A DNA stretch of 64,000 bases from positions 51,258,676 to 51,322,675 of the forward strand of contig OX377205.1 in NCBI GenBank assembly GCA_947396885.1, written 5' to 3'. Positions 44,191 to 56,750 of the stretch are shown piece by piece. The position numbers and the translations under genes are program-made. The DNA is from Heligmosomoides polygyrus polygyrus. Lineage: Eukaryota > Nematoda > Chromadorea > Rhabditida > Heligmosomidae. Under the pieces are notes generated by a model. The model ran no database searches. It saw only the letters and a list, made by a program, of their open reading frames with translations, and was not told the origin of the DNA. Within the stretch, counting starts at the first letter, position 1. Every line of letters begins with the position of its first letter.

Positions 44191-46746
44191 AGAAGATATG
44201 ACCCAACAGAGATCAGCCCAGATGACGCAAAAGACGACTTCTACAGCAACTTGCAGGCGGCTATTGATTTGGTCCCCAAAACAGATGTGATGTTGCCTGC
44301 TGGAAACTTTAACGCCCATGTTGGCAGAAATCGTGACGGTTGGGAATAGGTACTTGGACGATATGGGATAGGAGAAGTGAACGACAACGGTGTCCGGCTC
44401 CTGACATTTGCTGCCGGAAATGGATTGCTGATCGGGAATAGCATCTTCCAGCATAAACAGAAGCATCAGTTAACGTGGTAACGTTCACCAAATGGTAATG
44501 AATCTGCACTTCTGGACTATTCCCTCGTCAACACACGCTTCAGAACATATATTAGAGATGTACGAGTAAAACGTGGTGCAGATTGCGGACCTGATCACCA
44601 CCTCGTGTGTGCCAGAATACGGCTCCAACTGCAGAAGGGAAAAGGAAGCACTACACGTACCATACGACGGAACTGGTCGATCCTCGCGGATCCAACATCC
44701 CGACTACAAATCCAAATAAAGCTGGCGAATCGCTTTGCGTCACTTGCGGAGAAGTGCGATGTAAATGAAGAAGAAAGGCAATTTACGAGTGCCGTATGTT
44801 AAAGCGCAGAAGAAGTTTGCCCAATTGTTAGGCACCGCACACAGCCCTGGATCTCAGAAGCGTGCCTGGATCTCATCGACCAACGAAAACGTGCGAAACT
44901 TGTGAATCGTAAACGATACTCCCAGCTCAATCGTGAGACTCGACGCCAGCTTAAACTCGAGCGTGAAGCTTATTGGAATTGTGTAGCAGAGGAAGCAGAG
45001 GATGCCGCCCGCAGAAAGGAATTCCGAACTCTCTATGCTACGTTGAGACCAAAAAAAGACCAAAAAAGTCGAAAAACGACAATATAAGAAAGGCTGATGA
45101 AAGGTTCACAAGATCACCTAAAGAGCGCCTCCAACGATGGAAGGAATTCTTCGAGAGAATGTACAACCACGCTACATCAGGAGACCCTCAGGTTGCACCA
45201 GCGTTGGTCCTTATACCAGAGGGAATCATCGGATACTGCACCTACCAGGGAAGAAATTGCTGAAGCTATAAGGTTATTACGAAATAACAAAGCTGCCGGA
45301 ATCGATGGCGTGATGGCTGAAATGTTGAAGGCTGCTGGAGATGTGCTGATTAATCGTTTACATGCTCTAAAAAAGGTGACGGCTGTGACGGCAAAAACTA
45401 TTGTGGAATAAGTCTACTTTCTATCACAGGAAAGGTGTTCACAAGAGTACTCCAAGCGAGGCTGCAGGTCAACGCGAATGTACCGCCAGAGAGGAACAAG
45501 CCAGCTTCCGTCCGGGAAGAGGCTGTGATCAGATTTTCGCACTTCGGCAGATAATGGAGGAGCGCATACGATGTGGTAAACAAATGATCATCGTATATAT
45601 AGACTTCCGCAATGCCTTCGATAGTGTCTACTGGCCAGCTCTTTGGAAGGTATTGGAATCAGAACGCACTGCACCGAAAATCGTACGACTGCTGCAGGAG
45701 ACCTACGCCAACTGCTCTAGCTTTGTGCGTGTTCGAGAAGGAACTTCAAATGTGTTTACAATACGATCTGGTATAAGGCAAGGATGTGTATTGTCACCGT
45801 TGCTGATCAATAGTGTGGTTGATGCAATTATGCGGGAAGTGTTTAGCGGACGACAAGGAGTTCAAATTGGAGAAGACCAATTCGTTGCAGACCTCATGTC
45901 CCGCTGACGATAGTGCAATCTTCGCAGACAGTGATGCTGAGGCAAATGAAACTCTTCAAAAGATTGCCGCTATAGCTCTTTCTTACGGGCTGACCATAAA
46001 CGCTGAAAAGACAAAAGCGCTTACAACCGATGGCTCACCCTGCACGCTCTGCCTCAACAACTTCCAGATCGAACAAGTAGAAAAGTTCAAATACCTCGGT
46101 TCTCTAGTATAGCAGAGCAAAGTCTCATGTTCCACGGAAATTCACAGCAGGATTGGCAAGGCTGCGATGGCCTTCGGCTCACTAACATGGTGCTTATGGA
46201 GGAGACACAACGTATCGCTGACAACAAAGATGAGAGTGTTTTGATCCATTGTGATGCCAATATTGCTTTATGGAGCTGAAACATGGGTGCTTCTGAAAGC
46301 TGATTTGCAGAAACTAGAAGTCTTCCAAATGAGGTGCCTCAAAAGAATACTAAACGTCTCACTTCGCGATCGGATTACAAACGAAAATATACGAAAGTCC
46401 TGCTGCAACCAGCCCACCATTGAATCCGAAATCCGGAAACGCTGACAGAGGTGGTTTGGACATGTTCACCGAATGGCAGCTCAGCGTATACCCAACAAAT
46501 TATTGAGGAGGACCAGACCGAGCGGATGGAAAGTCCAGCGAGTTGCCCCGAAGAAGACGTGAATAAAGCAAGTGCAAGATGACTTGAGTAAACCAGGCTT
46601 TTGTTCAGAGCTTGCCGAAGAAGTGGCTCTGGATCGTTTGGCATGGCAGAAGATTGCCCGTGATTCTCGCCACTCCATGGCACCCACAGCAACGCTGGCT
46701 TCGAGGCCGTCCTCAAACCTGCTAATGGGGTGTAAGTAAATAATTA
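44191..46746 (+). pseudogene. Second non-LTR retrotransposon (endonuclease plus RT, 5'-truncated)
   Basis: Starts abruptly after the previous LINE's tail. Endonuclease C-terminal half: VMLPAGNFNAHVGRNRDGW, DNGVRLLTFAAGNGLLIGNS, RGADCGPDHHLVCARI (catalytic His). Then RRKEFRTLYATLRPKK and IRLLRNNKAAGIDGV, and the RT: EQASFRPGRGCDQIFALRQI, VYIDFRNAFDSVYW (catalytic Asp), IRSGIRQGCVLSPLL, ADDSAIFADSDAEA (ADD). Tail: MMPILLYGAETWVL and RWFGHVHRM. At least four frameshifts or stops. It ends in a TAAGTAAATAATTAAG tail. APE-type LINE; clade not assigned. Confidence 0.88.
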
Positions 46747-46970
46747 AGTAAGCCACCCAACGCGTACGCGGACAGCGCCGCGGCGCCGACCTTTTTCGCA
46801 ATGCCTCACCTGTCCTGTCCCGGCAGCGGCGATTGCTCACCTCCCGGCGTTCCCCTTGGGAGAGAGAAGTCAAGACGTTCTTCAAACTTGGGTGATTAAA
46901 CCATCGAGTCCGCAAAGTTTACAATGTTCCGAAGAATTACGATCAGACAAAAAACCCTCCTTTATTGTAT

Positions 46971-47850
46971 ACCAGCGTCCGTCGCCGGCTTCGCCGGCGC
47001 CGTACGCTGGACGTGCGGGCTACGCCAGGCTTGCCGGCTTCGGATACGGCGGTCCACGCTGGGAACGTAGCCCAAACCCAGCTGGGGATGGTTCCTCACC
47101 CAGCGCCGTATGCTGGACGTGCGGTCCACGCCAGGCTTGTCGGCTTTGCCGGCTTCGGATACGGCAGGCCAGGCTGGGAACGTAGCCTGAACCCAGCTGG
47201 GGATGGTTCCTCACACAGCACCAGTCGCCGGCTTCGCCGGCGCCGTACCTGGACGTGCGGGGCACGCCAGGCTTGCCGGCTTTGCCGTCTTCGGATACGG
47301 CGGAATACGCTGGGAACGTAGCCCAAACATTGCTAGGAATGATTCCTCACCCAGCGCCGTACGCTGGACGTGCGGTCCACGTCAGGCTTGCCGGCTTTGC
47401 CGGCTTCGGATACGGCGGGCCACGTTGGGAACATAGCCCAAACCAAGCTGGGGATGGTTCTTCAACCAGCGCCGTAAGCTGGACGTGCGGGCCACGCCAG
47501 GCTTGTCGGCTTTGCCGGCTTCGGATACGGCAGGCCACGCTGGGAACGTAGCCCAAACATAGATGGGGATAGTTCCTCACCGAGCGCCGGTCGCCGGCTT
47601 CGCCGGTACGGTAAGCTGGACGTGCGGGCCACGCCAGGCTTGCTGGCTTTGCCGGCTTCGGATACGGCGGGCCACGTTGTGAACATAGCCCAAACCCAGC
47701 TGGGGATGGTTCTTCAACCAGCGCCGTACGCTGGACGTGCGGTCCACGCCAGGCTTGCCGGCTTCGCCGGCTTCGGATACGGCGGGCCACGCTGGGAACG
47801 TAGCCCAAACCTAGCTAGGGATTATTCCTCACCCAGCGCTGTCGCCGGCT
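46971..47850. repeat. GC-rich minisatellite, seven units of about 115 bp
   Basis: The marker ACGTGCGG occurs at 47,011, 47,117, 47,253, 47,368, 47,483, 47,620 and 47,735. Spacings are 106, 136, 115, 115, 137 and 115. Longer units carry an extra GTCGCCGGCTTCGCCGGC hairpin block. The array is open in several frames on both strands, which explains the many ORFs of 70-150 codons here; these are not genes. Confidence 0.92.
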
Positions 47851-48306
47851 TCGCGGGCAACTAACGTTGTGTAAGGAAGCATCCCTAGCGTCGAAGTCGT
47901 ATATGTTGAAACGAACGCCTACTACAGATCGATTGATGCCTTGGTGAATATCAGTCACATCCCAGTACAACTCTCAGGAAAGGTGGTCGATAAACACCCT
48001 ATGATCAACATGCGCCATCTATACATAGGTCATGTGTCGTTGGCAGTAAACACCCGCTGTCGCCGCGGGCCTCGGACAGCGCGGCGGGCTTTGGACAGCG
48101 CGATGGGCTTCGTAATGATGGTAATGATAATAATAAAGATGATAATGATGACTCCTAAACACCGTAGATGCGATGAACTGATCAACGTCTCCCGTCAACA
48201 TATCATGTGCCGTCAGCGGGGAGACCTGCTGTCGCCGCGAGCCTCGGACAGCGCGGCGAAACTTCAGACATGACTCATGCCACTCCCGATTATATATAGT
48301 AAAGAT
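46971..48306 (+). mobile_element. Modular element, copy C
   Basis: Left end ACCAGCGTCCGTCGCCGGC (46,971); right end CGATTATATATAGTAAAG (48,300). The left half is an expanded satellite; then GGAAGCATCCCTAGCGTCG, CAGTCACATCCCAGTACAAC (also in copy B near 38,030) and the ATGATCAACATGCG block. The TATCGATCGATAT modules and repeat H present in copy B are missing, so C is an internally deleted version with extra satellite units. Confidence 0.78.
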
Positions 48307-50456
48307 GGTAGGAGGTATATGGTAGGATCTGGCACGACAGATTAAAGAAGGTTAGAGTAGATGCGGATACTGAAAAAACTGCATCCTCACCGCTGTTTTG
48401 TTCATATGGCCGCACTTCATTTCTAATGTCGTGTTTTGAGCCGAAAATAGCACTAAAAAATTCGACAACCAAAAGCGTATGCTAAATTCGTGATCATCAC
48501 GCCATAGCAATCCTAGACGTATATGGTGAGTGCGGCTATCCTGTCTCCACCTTTTAACGTGCCCGTGACATATGGCTACTTGTATTGTAGTCTAGTTTAA
48601 TCTACCGTGACAAAAATCAGACTCTAGATTCGCGATCAGTATCCCAAATACCCTTCCCCCGTGTAGACGATTCTTGGCGAAAATTTTTTTCGACCCTGTA
48701 GTCCTAGGAGTACTTGTGCTCATATCTGTATAGGAGTGGTCCGCTTAGCGTAGAGAGGAGGGGTTGGTACAAAAATAGGCAGAAATGAGAGCAATAACGC
48801 AAGGTGGATAAAACATTCCAGTTTTGCTCACAAATAGTAGAATTAACGAAAGAAGAAAAAATTATCCGAAGGGCGATCAGCGCATCTTGGTGAAGGATCA
48901 AAGTAGTAGCTGTCGATCATGTTCGCAATGAGATTACTACGAGACTTCCTATTAATCGATTTACATTCTCAATAACTGGCTTCAGCTTGTATGACATAAC
49001 TATGCTTTTGTCAACATAAACCGAACTTGCTCTATTAACAAACAGTTATGCCGAATTAAAGATATTGTACTATTTAATGAAAGTTTATGACCTCCACCTT
49101 CTAAATGGTCTCACCACGAGGAGGTCACGTTTTCCAAGTCCACAGAAACCTTGGAGAATTTTGTGAACCACTACGCGGTCGTATATTCTTCGTCTGAAAG
49201 TGTCTGTAGTCCAAGTCGTTTGTTTCTTACTTCACTTTTGGAAGTAGTATCATGATCAATCCCACATTTCCTGATAAATAGTTTTCTAGTGATAGCTCAT
49301 GCTTCCCAGCGGATCACAGCTCTATTCCAAGCGGTCCTCAACGGGCTGCGCTCTCTAGCCTTGCTTCACTGAAGGTTGAGTCCTCCGCACACTTTTGCGT
49401 AAACGCGGCAGCCCTATCCATATCTATCAGCATCCATAGGTATAGGGCGGAGACGCAGAGCTAGCAGCTGATGTGCCGCCAACGCGACTGTGGCAATAAC
49501 TATTCAAGGCATTATTGCCGCACCAGCCACTTTGCCATCGAAAGTGATAATGATGTGATGATGATAATGATAATGAAGCCGCATTGGCGATGGAGTAGGG
49601 CGGCAGGGCTGAGCATGAGTGTCTCCTACTCGGCGGTTTTGCCGCTCACGAGGCGGTTTTTCTGCCTTCCATGTGCCGCGTTGCCGCAAAAGTGTACGGG
49701 CCTTTAGAAGAAAATTGGCTGACTTTATCGTGTAAAATTCCTGCAGATAAGGTCACCCAACTAAATTTCTTGACAGGATGCTGCCAAGACCTATGAGAAT
49801 GAAACCTCGAGTCTCAGCTGCTGAATCGCAAATCAGGCGAGTCTTCATGACTTATCGAATTCTCAAGGAATTCCACCTACTACTGGGCAAGTACGAAGAT
49901 CTAGGAAGATCCTATACTCAGCCCTGTAGAACATTGGTCAGATGTCAGATATCAAGTATGTGAAAATGTGCTGCTTGTGAAGTGTTGCTTACATTCCTGA
50001 TAGCTACACTCACCTTCTTTTATGCTGATTCTTTGTTTCCTTACAATGCTTAAGCTGAACAACTAATGTGCCTTAAATAAATAAATACAATTTTGTAGAG
50101 CTCTGCATGGCATTCTTCCCAGTTCTGTGTGCAAGGTTGCGTCGCTAAGTTAGATAGGCTCACAAAAGCGGAAAGGTAATACGTAATTTGATAGAGGGAA
50201 TTGCATTTGGCTCCCGTGTTCTGGCTTCCGCTCCATTCTTACCGAGTGGGTGCCTCTAGTCCTGGTTTTGCTCATCTCCGGCAGATCTTTTTTGCGATGA
50301 ATAGAATTCTGAAGTCAAAGATATCTAGAGAAGTCTGCGCGCTCTGCGGTCTAAGGTCAAGCTGCGGGCAGACTAAATGCCTTACTGGCCATTCGATGTC
50401 TCCGGTCAGCTCCCTCGGACTTCTCGCTGTTCAGCGCTTGGGAAGACTGAAATTTC
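48307..50456. other. No gene supported
   Basis: Mixed-composition unique-looking DNA. Several 60-80 codon ORFs without domains. No TE end recognised. Confidence 0.3.
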
Positions 50457-50780
50457 TTGGGAGCAGGAGGCCGCGTGGAGATGGATCAGCCCAGCACCAG
50501 CGATGCACCGAAGTCGCGCGAGTCGCGCATCAGCCAGGCGCGGTGTCAGCGGCGATTTTCGTCAGCTGACAGCGAGTTGATTGATGCCACCAGTTCATAC
50601 CTTCGCCGTTTATTCTGCGGAGCCACGAACTTCGTCATACGGACACATTCTTTCCCTACGTCTCATCTGCACTTCTTCGCCGGCTATAGCGAAGAAATAA
50701 AAACCGACAGGAATAACGGGATCAACGCGGAACAGAAGCTGAGCATGCGCATCAATCCAGCCTATCAGTCTAGCGACTAA
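50457..50780 (+). CDS. Hypothetical ORF, possible host exon
   Basis: An open frame of 107 codons with an internal start at about 50,469 (ATGGATCAGCCCAGCACC, peptide MDQPSTSDAPKSRESRIS). The protein is hydrophilic at the N-terminus (Ser/Arg-rich), then SYLRRLFCGATNFVIRTH. No family recognised. The codon-rich GC composition in the first half differs from the AT-rich surroundings, and no transposon signature overlaps it. Splice sites are not evident. It could be a remnant exon or chance. Confidence 0.25.
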   Translation: MGAGGRVEMDQPSTSDAPKSRESRISQARCQRRFSSADSELIDATSSYLRRLFCGATNFVIRTHSFPTSHLHFFAGYSEEIKTDRNNGINAEQKLSMRINPAYQSSD

Positions 50781-51003
50781 TGCATCTTCTGTCTCGATTG
50801 TGACGAAAATGCAAAGAAAATGTCAACAGTGCGCTGATGTGCTTCTGTATACCTCCAGCGATGCTCCTCGGGTCTGATTGTTCAGTGCGGAATCGAAACA
50901 AAGGCTCCCATAACTTGCACATAACGAGTAAGCTCATCGCACCGTAGAACAGGAATCCCATCACAGTGAGCGCTGGGTCCTGCCTGGGTGATGTATTCAA
51001 CAA
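50770..51003 (-). other. Possible host exon remnant with a hydrophobic segment
   Basis: The minus frame reads ALTVMGFLFYGAMSLLVMCK then LWEPLFRFRTEQSDPRSIAG; the first part could span a membrane. A GT donor-like site (GGAG/GTATAC) lies at about 50,858, and an AG acceptor-like site precedes the segment. No family recognised. Confidence 0.2.
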
Positions 51004-53280
51004 GCGAATGGCCGTAGCAGTCCGCCGGACCTAAGGACCAACCGTCCGATTGCCCACCGCCGAAATAGTGGCGATGCCGAATTGTGGCTGCTCAGCGGCG
51101 CTCTCAACGTTGAGTGTAGAAGTGAAAGCGCGGGAGCAGCCGTACTGAAGAGAAACTGAAGAGAATTCACTGAACAAAACATGTTTTGAGAAAGCAATAA
51201 AATCCTTCACGGTTTCGAATAATGAGTTCAAAATCAGTGTTACAATCATCACTGTTCCATTTACGCAGATTTTTCAGAACGTCATGGGCACGCCACAATT
51301 CCCTGCCTCAAAGAGTGATATCTGCATCTGAAATTGTACTTTGAAATCGTATTATACAAAATCTCGAGCGTTAGTCACTGACGACCACTTAAGTGCTTTC
51401 AGTAAATTTTTTTCGAAGTGCTCTTCAAACCGAAGGGTTGCAAGCGAAGGATTTACGATAGACTTTTCTTAAAGATAATTTTCTCCGTCTCAGGGAAGGA
51501 AACAAAAAGTGACATTGCACCCTTTGAAAATTAAACCCCGTGTATCATAAAAAAAGAACAAGATTTTCCATTGTCGATATGATTAGGATGGATCGCTCAG
51601 TTAAAATTCTGCCACAAAGGTCTCCTGTCTTGATCGATTCGTGCTCAGGACATTCCGACAATCGCTATCGCCCTCCCACAAAAACTCGTCGGAGAAGGGA
51701 AGTCATCGTTGGCTCAGGGCCAGGCAATATCGCGGTGGGCAGCTGTTGAATCCCGGAGCCGACCTCCCTTCCTTCACGCCGGCGCCGGCCGCAGCCTCTG
51801 TGGTGTTGGAGCACTGTCCTGGAGCCTCCGAAAAGTCACTCACGGTTGCCTAAATGGTGAGAATGTGCAATGGGTAGCGCAGGTCCTTCATGAAGGAAGG
51901 GTTTGGGCTAGGCTGCTGACGGGTGGATGGCCTTCGCATTATTACAGTCTCGATGCCGAAACACCGCGGAGGCTTTCCTCGTGAGGATTTTTGCAAGCAA
52001 CACGACTCAAGAACAAGGGAAACTAAGGAACCTTCATAATGAATGTGTCCGTCGCGAGCGATGAGAATGCTTCTGTATGCGATTGATGAGCGCGTGTATA
52101 GACCCCCGCCTCTCTCTTCCATCGATATACAGTTTGGCTGACACAGCTGATCGGTGTTGTGAGAAGGATTCAGCTAGACAAAGTGTTCACGAGCAAACAT
52201 CGCAGCGGCCACCCTCAGTTTTTTACCGCCAACTCTTGTTACCGGATTGCACTGATGATTGGAAAGGACTGCCCTGCTAACACTCCTCACCCTTCATCAG
52301 TGCAACTATGTTCAGTAATCCGGACAGTGCTTTTGTCCAGCAGGACGATCGGAAAATGCCCGTTTTTAATTCCGACCATTTTGGCTATTAAATTGGATCG
52401 ATTGTGACTCTCTTAAACCACCTACTTTATTGAGAATAAAGTTGCAGCACTCAACGCAATGCTGGCACTAAAACTAAAACTAAAAATTGGTATACAAAAT
52501 AATGACAATAAAAATAAAGCTATAGGTGATAAGGGACAACGTTGAACAACCCAACTCTGTTTGGGATGGCTCACTCTTAGTTGGCTTGAGACCTTGATTG
52601 AGGTGCAAGCTGACAGCTGTAGCCGGATTCGTGAACGTTCCCGGGAATGTTCCCGGCTTCCCACGGGAAGCGACCAGGTAAGAGAGCGAGGCGGGAGAGA
52701 GGGGCGAGAGGTGATATCGCATATCTCCCGCTCCCGCCGCTTCTTGAACCCGGCCTCTGGTGTCTACTCGACTGCGCTATTAGTTCCAAAATGAAACATG
52801 TAGTGAGAGGTACTAGATGGGAAAATGAGCAGCACTGCGAGGTGAGAACGCGCCAGCTAATCAGGCCTATCGAATGGGCGTTCCGTTGGAGTGGGCGAGT
52901 ACAATCGGCACCTTGATTGGCTGGAATGTGTTTGGTTGGTGCTCTGTGTAGCTAAACCGAACCAACATTCTCTTGTGAATGTTTATTAATACATTTACCC
53001 TATTAGAAGATTTCTTTCTACTGCGAGACGTATGCTCTTAGCTTATGTGCTGTGGGTACGTGAACAGTCAAGGAACCCTTTTCACGTTCTTCAGGGGTCG
53101 TATGTTGGTGTTCCCCGTCAGGGGCAAAACCCAACCAGCACCATTTATTATCACGACCCAATCCCCCATCAGGGGAGACTCGGGGTAGACAAGCATACAG
53201 CCCCTGACGACACAGAAACTCCCACTTTGTCAACCTGTCACATCTACAGTACCGCCGCTAAACATTCAACCAAACGACGT
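51004..53280. other. No gene supported
   Basis: Contains several overlapping 60-90 codon ORFs in GC-rich stretches (51,540-51,990; 52,560-52,920). A palindrome GAACGTTCCCGGGAATGTTC lies at about 52,633. No domain or TE end recognised. Confidence 0.3.
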
Positions 53281-55462
53281 TTGCGACGCAAAAACGCGTT
53301 TTTTGCGTCGCATCATGATAACTTTGTCCAAAGTAAAGACTTTGTCACCAAAATTTACAGAGGCGCCTAGCATCATCCTACCTACCACTGGGCGTGCGAT
53401 CGTAATTCGAAAATATGTGGAAGCCTGAAAACCAGTGCCGCAATTAAGGGGGTCTTAATCACTGTGACCTGACCCCAACACCGTCGCCGAGTCTCGCTTA
53501 ATTATGTCCCCAGGCACAAGTGGTGCTGCCCAGTTGAATTTTAAAATTCTTAAACCTAATTAAATTTTATTTTTCTGCCATTAACGGTCTTCCCCTGGTT
53601 GCGACAATTCTTTTGGTACCAAATTTGGTAGGAAGATGCTCACTTTGAACTTCAACCGATTTCGTTTTTTCAACGGAAGAATTCTCAAGTTGATTTTGGG
53701 AATTTGCGTGCTTCCTGCAGTTCATCAAACTGCAAGTGAACATTTGGTAAACAGCACTCTTCGGCTGCGAATATCTATCTCCTAAGCGAACGAGTTAGTC
53801 TAAAAATACGTTGACTAACCAGACACAATGTAGAGATTTTAGTTATCAAATATCGAGAAGCCTGGTGATCAGGCGGCACAATTTCAACCGGTTAAAGTGA
53901 CGACTTCCTACAAAAGTGTGACTGCGTTTTAACAACGTTTCATGCTGAGTCTTCGGAGAATGAAAGCTGGAAAGCCCAGTATTATAATTGTGTAATTTTT
54001 CGCTCAAAATTTTCAACCAGTTCGGACACCAACATTTTGACGCAGCAGATCGAGCACTAATGTGGAGGCCCCTTCTGTCATAATTGCGCTGACCTGACAT
54101 GCCCTACAGAGACATCGCACTCGGCTGCATGACCAATGAGTCTCTCATTTCTCTCCCGTTTCGACTTTTCCACCATTATCGATCCATGCTGCCAAATCCT
54201 GATGAGTTTTGGGTTTTCTGGATTAGGTGGATTACACAGACTCCCTAATTCTTAAAATTGTGACNNNNNNNNNNNNNNNNNNNNNNNNNNNNNNNNNNNN
54301 NNNNNNNNNNNNNNNNNNNNNNNNNNNNNNNNNNNNNNNNNNNNNNNNNNNNNNNNNNNNNNNNNNNNNNNNNNNNNNNNNNNNNNNNNNNNNNNNNNNN
54401 NNNNNNNNNNNNNNNNNNNNNNNNNNNNNNNNNNNNNNNNNNNNNNNNNNNNNNNNNNNNNNNNAGGTGGATTACACAGACTCCCTAATTCTTAAAATTG
54501 TGACCCCAGTCGTAGGGATTCCCAAAAAATATACACAATTTTCGCGTCGAATTGCACTTTTCAAACAAATTGGACACTTTTCACGTCAAATTTAACACTC
54601 TTCTAAGCAAGCCCATGCAGCCGAGTGCAATGTCTCTGTAGGGCATGTCAGGTTAGCGCAATTATGACAGAAGGGGGCCTCTACATCAGTGCTCGATCTG
54701 CTGCGTCAAAATGTTGGTGTCCGAACTGGTTGAAAATTTTGAGCGAAAAATTACACAATTATAATACTGGGCTTTCCAGCTTTCATTCTCCGAAGACTCA
54801 GCATGAAACGTTGTTAAAACGCAGTCACACTTTTGTAGGAAGTTGTCACTTTAACCGGTTGAAATTGTGCCGCCTGATCACCAGGCTTCCCGATATTTGA
54901 TAACTAAAATCTCTACATTGTGTCTGGTTAGTCAACGTATTTTTAGACTAACTCGTTCGCTTAGGAGATAGATATTCGCAGCCGAAGAGTGCTGTTTACC
55001 AAATGTTCACTTGCAGTTTGATGAACTGCAGGAAGCACGCAAATTCCCAAAATCAACTTGAGAATTCTTCCGTTGAAAAAACGAAATCGGTTGAAGTTCA
55101 AAGTGAGCATCTTCCTACCAAATTTGGTACCAAAAGAATTGTCGCAACCAGGGGAAGACCGTTAATGGCAGAAAAATAAAATTTAATTAGGTTTAAGAAT
55201 TTTAAAATTCAACTGGGCAGCACCACTTGTGCCTGGGGACATAATTAAGCGAGACTCGGCGACGGTGTTGGGGTCAGGTCACAGTGATTAAGACCCCCGT
55301 AATTGCGGCACTGGTTTTCAGGCTTCAACATATTTTTGAATTACGTTCGCATGCCCAGTGGTAGGTAGGATGATGCTAGGCGCCTCTGTAAATTTTGGTG
55401 ACAAAGTCTTTAAATTGGACAAAGTTATCATGACGCGACGCAAAAAACGCGTTTTTGCGTCC
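53281..55462. mobile_element. 2.2-kb near-palindrome (foldback), arms about 850 bp
   Basis: The left arm 53,281-54,132 and right arm 54,613-55,462 are inverted copies over their full length. Outer ends: GACGCAAAAACGCGTTTTTT and its complement. Inner ends: CTACAGAGACATCGCACTCG and complement. Divergence is only a few percent by eye. The centre holds the assembly gap. No protein is encoded; the 84-91 codon ORFs present in both arms are mirror images of the same arm sequence. It may be a foldback transposon. Confidence 0.88.
54265..54464. other. Assembly gap (200 N)
   Basis: Exactly 200 N. The sequence ending just before the gap (from 54,225) and starting just after it (from 54,465) is the same roughly 40-bp segment AGGTGGATTACACAGACTCC..., so the gap may be artificial or hide a tandem duplication. 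Confidence 0.98.
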
Positions 55463-55794
55463 GTCAGCTTCGTTAAATGTGATCGAACCTTGCCAGGGAA
55501 CGACAATGTAAGTACGATTTACGATTTTACGATTTGCAGCGATTTTTTTAGCTTTTTTTACAATTTACGATTCCTCTAGTAGCTCATTCTCACTTCGATT
55601 TAGCGTAGTTTCTTCTAATGTTCTGATGTGGCACCATGACAGATAACATCGCGTTGTGCGCAATCTTTTCGAGTTCAAGTTTTCTGAAGCTTTTGGCGAG
55701 ACACCATTGCAACATGTGGCCGAGCATAGTCGTGAAGAGAACGAACATCATTCCGTCATGGCCGTTTCCGCCGGCTCAATCTAGATTGATTGCG
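55463..55794. other. No gene supported
   Basis: Includes a small array of TACGATTTACGATT words (55,515-55,575) like that of the hAT-like ends. 55,680-55,780 has a short reading RHHCNMWPSIVVKRTNII resembling a mariner fragment only loosely. Confidence 0.3.
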
Positions 55795-56590
55795 ATCGAC
55801 ACTTTAAAAAGGGTCTTCGCCCTCGCGTTTAGCGACCTCGACTACCCCAAGAGGAAAGTTTCGGACCGAAAGAAAGATATCCACAAAAAATCGATAATAC
55901 GGGTTGATATCGATTGATAGCGACCGGTACTTCAAAAATGAACTTCAGATAAGAGTTCAGTGACGTCGATTAGACCATGGGCGGGGAGATCGGACCGCAA
56001 GAAAGACATCCACAAACAAATCGTAAATGCGGCTCAAAATGGAATGAAGGCACTCGACACTTCAATAACGGGATTCAGGGTCGTATTCACCAACCACTAT
56101 ACCCCTAGGACTAAAATTTCCGATCGCCAGAACGACATCCACAAACAAATTGATAAAACGGCTCACACTTAATTGATGGCGATCGGCACTTCAAAAAAAG
56201 GGCTTCGCCCTCGCGTGCAGCGACCTCGACTACCCCGGGAGGGAAGTTTCGGACCGAAAGAAAGATATCCACAAAAAATCGATAATACGGCCCAAATGGA
56301 ATGATGGCGCTCGACACTTCAATAACGGGATTCAGAGTCGCGTTCACCAACCACGATACCCCTAGGACTGAAATTTCCGATCACCACAACGGCATCCACA
56401 AAAAATCGATAACATCGATCGATATCGAATGGTCGATTCGTGTTCAGCGACCTCGACTACCCTCAGGGCTGATGTTTCAGGGCGCTTGCACGACATCCAC
56501 AGAAAAATCGATAATATCGATCGATATCGAAAAGTCGACTTCAGATTCGTACTCAGCGACCTCGATTACCCCCCTCGACTACCCCGTCGA
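55795..56590. repeat. 128-bp tandem array, about six units (family J copy 2)
   Basis: Unit starts (CGACACTT or CGGCACTT/CGGTACTT followed by CAAAAA or CAATAACGGG) fall at about 55,795, 55,919, 56,048, 56,178 and 56,309, with shorter units after. Two subtypes alternate: one with CAGCGACCTCGACTACCCC and one with TTCACCAACCACTATACCCC. Each ends in ATCCACAAAAAATCGATAA. The last units carry ATCGATCGATATCGA. Family J copy 1 at 0.2-1.06 kb has single units. Confidence 0.85.
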
Positions 56591-56609
56591 TGGTGATCTA
56601 AATGCCCAG

Positions 56610-56750
56610 GCACGGTCGCCAACGTGTTCGGCACGTCTACGACTCGCCATGCACGGTCGCCGAGGTGTTCGGCACGTCTACGGCTCGCCATACAGGATCG
56701 CCGACGTGTTCGGTACATCTACGGCAGCGCGTAGAAGGCGTCTGGGTATT
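56610..56750. repeat. 41-bp tandem repeat, second locus
   Basis: TGTTCGG-type markers at 56,625, 56,666 and 56,707 (period 41) match the array at 841-975, again directly after family J units. Confidence 0.85.

Noticed and set aside
47096..47864. Long ORFs (up to 153 codons) on both strands
   Set aside because: They are readings of the 115-bp satellite. The same peptide pattern repeats with the unit in several frames, including overlapping ones.
54227..54595. 122-codon ORF across the N run
   Set aside because: Two thirds of it is translated N; not evidence of a gene.
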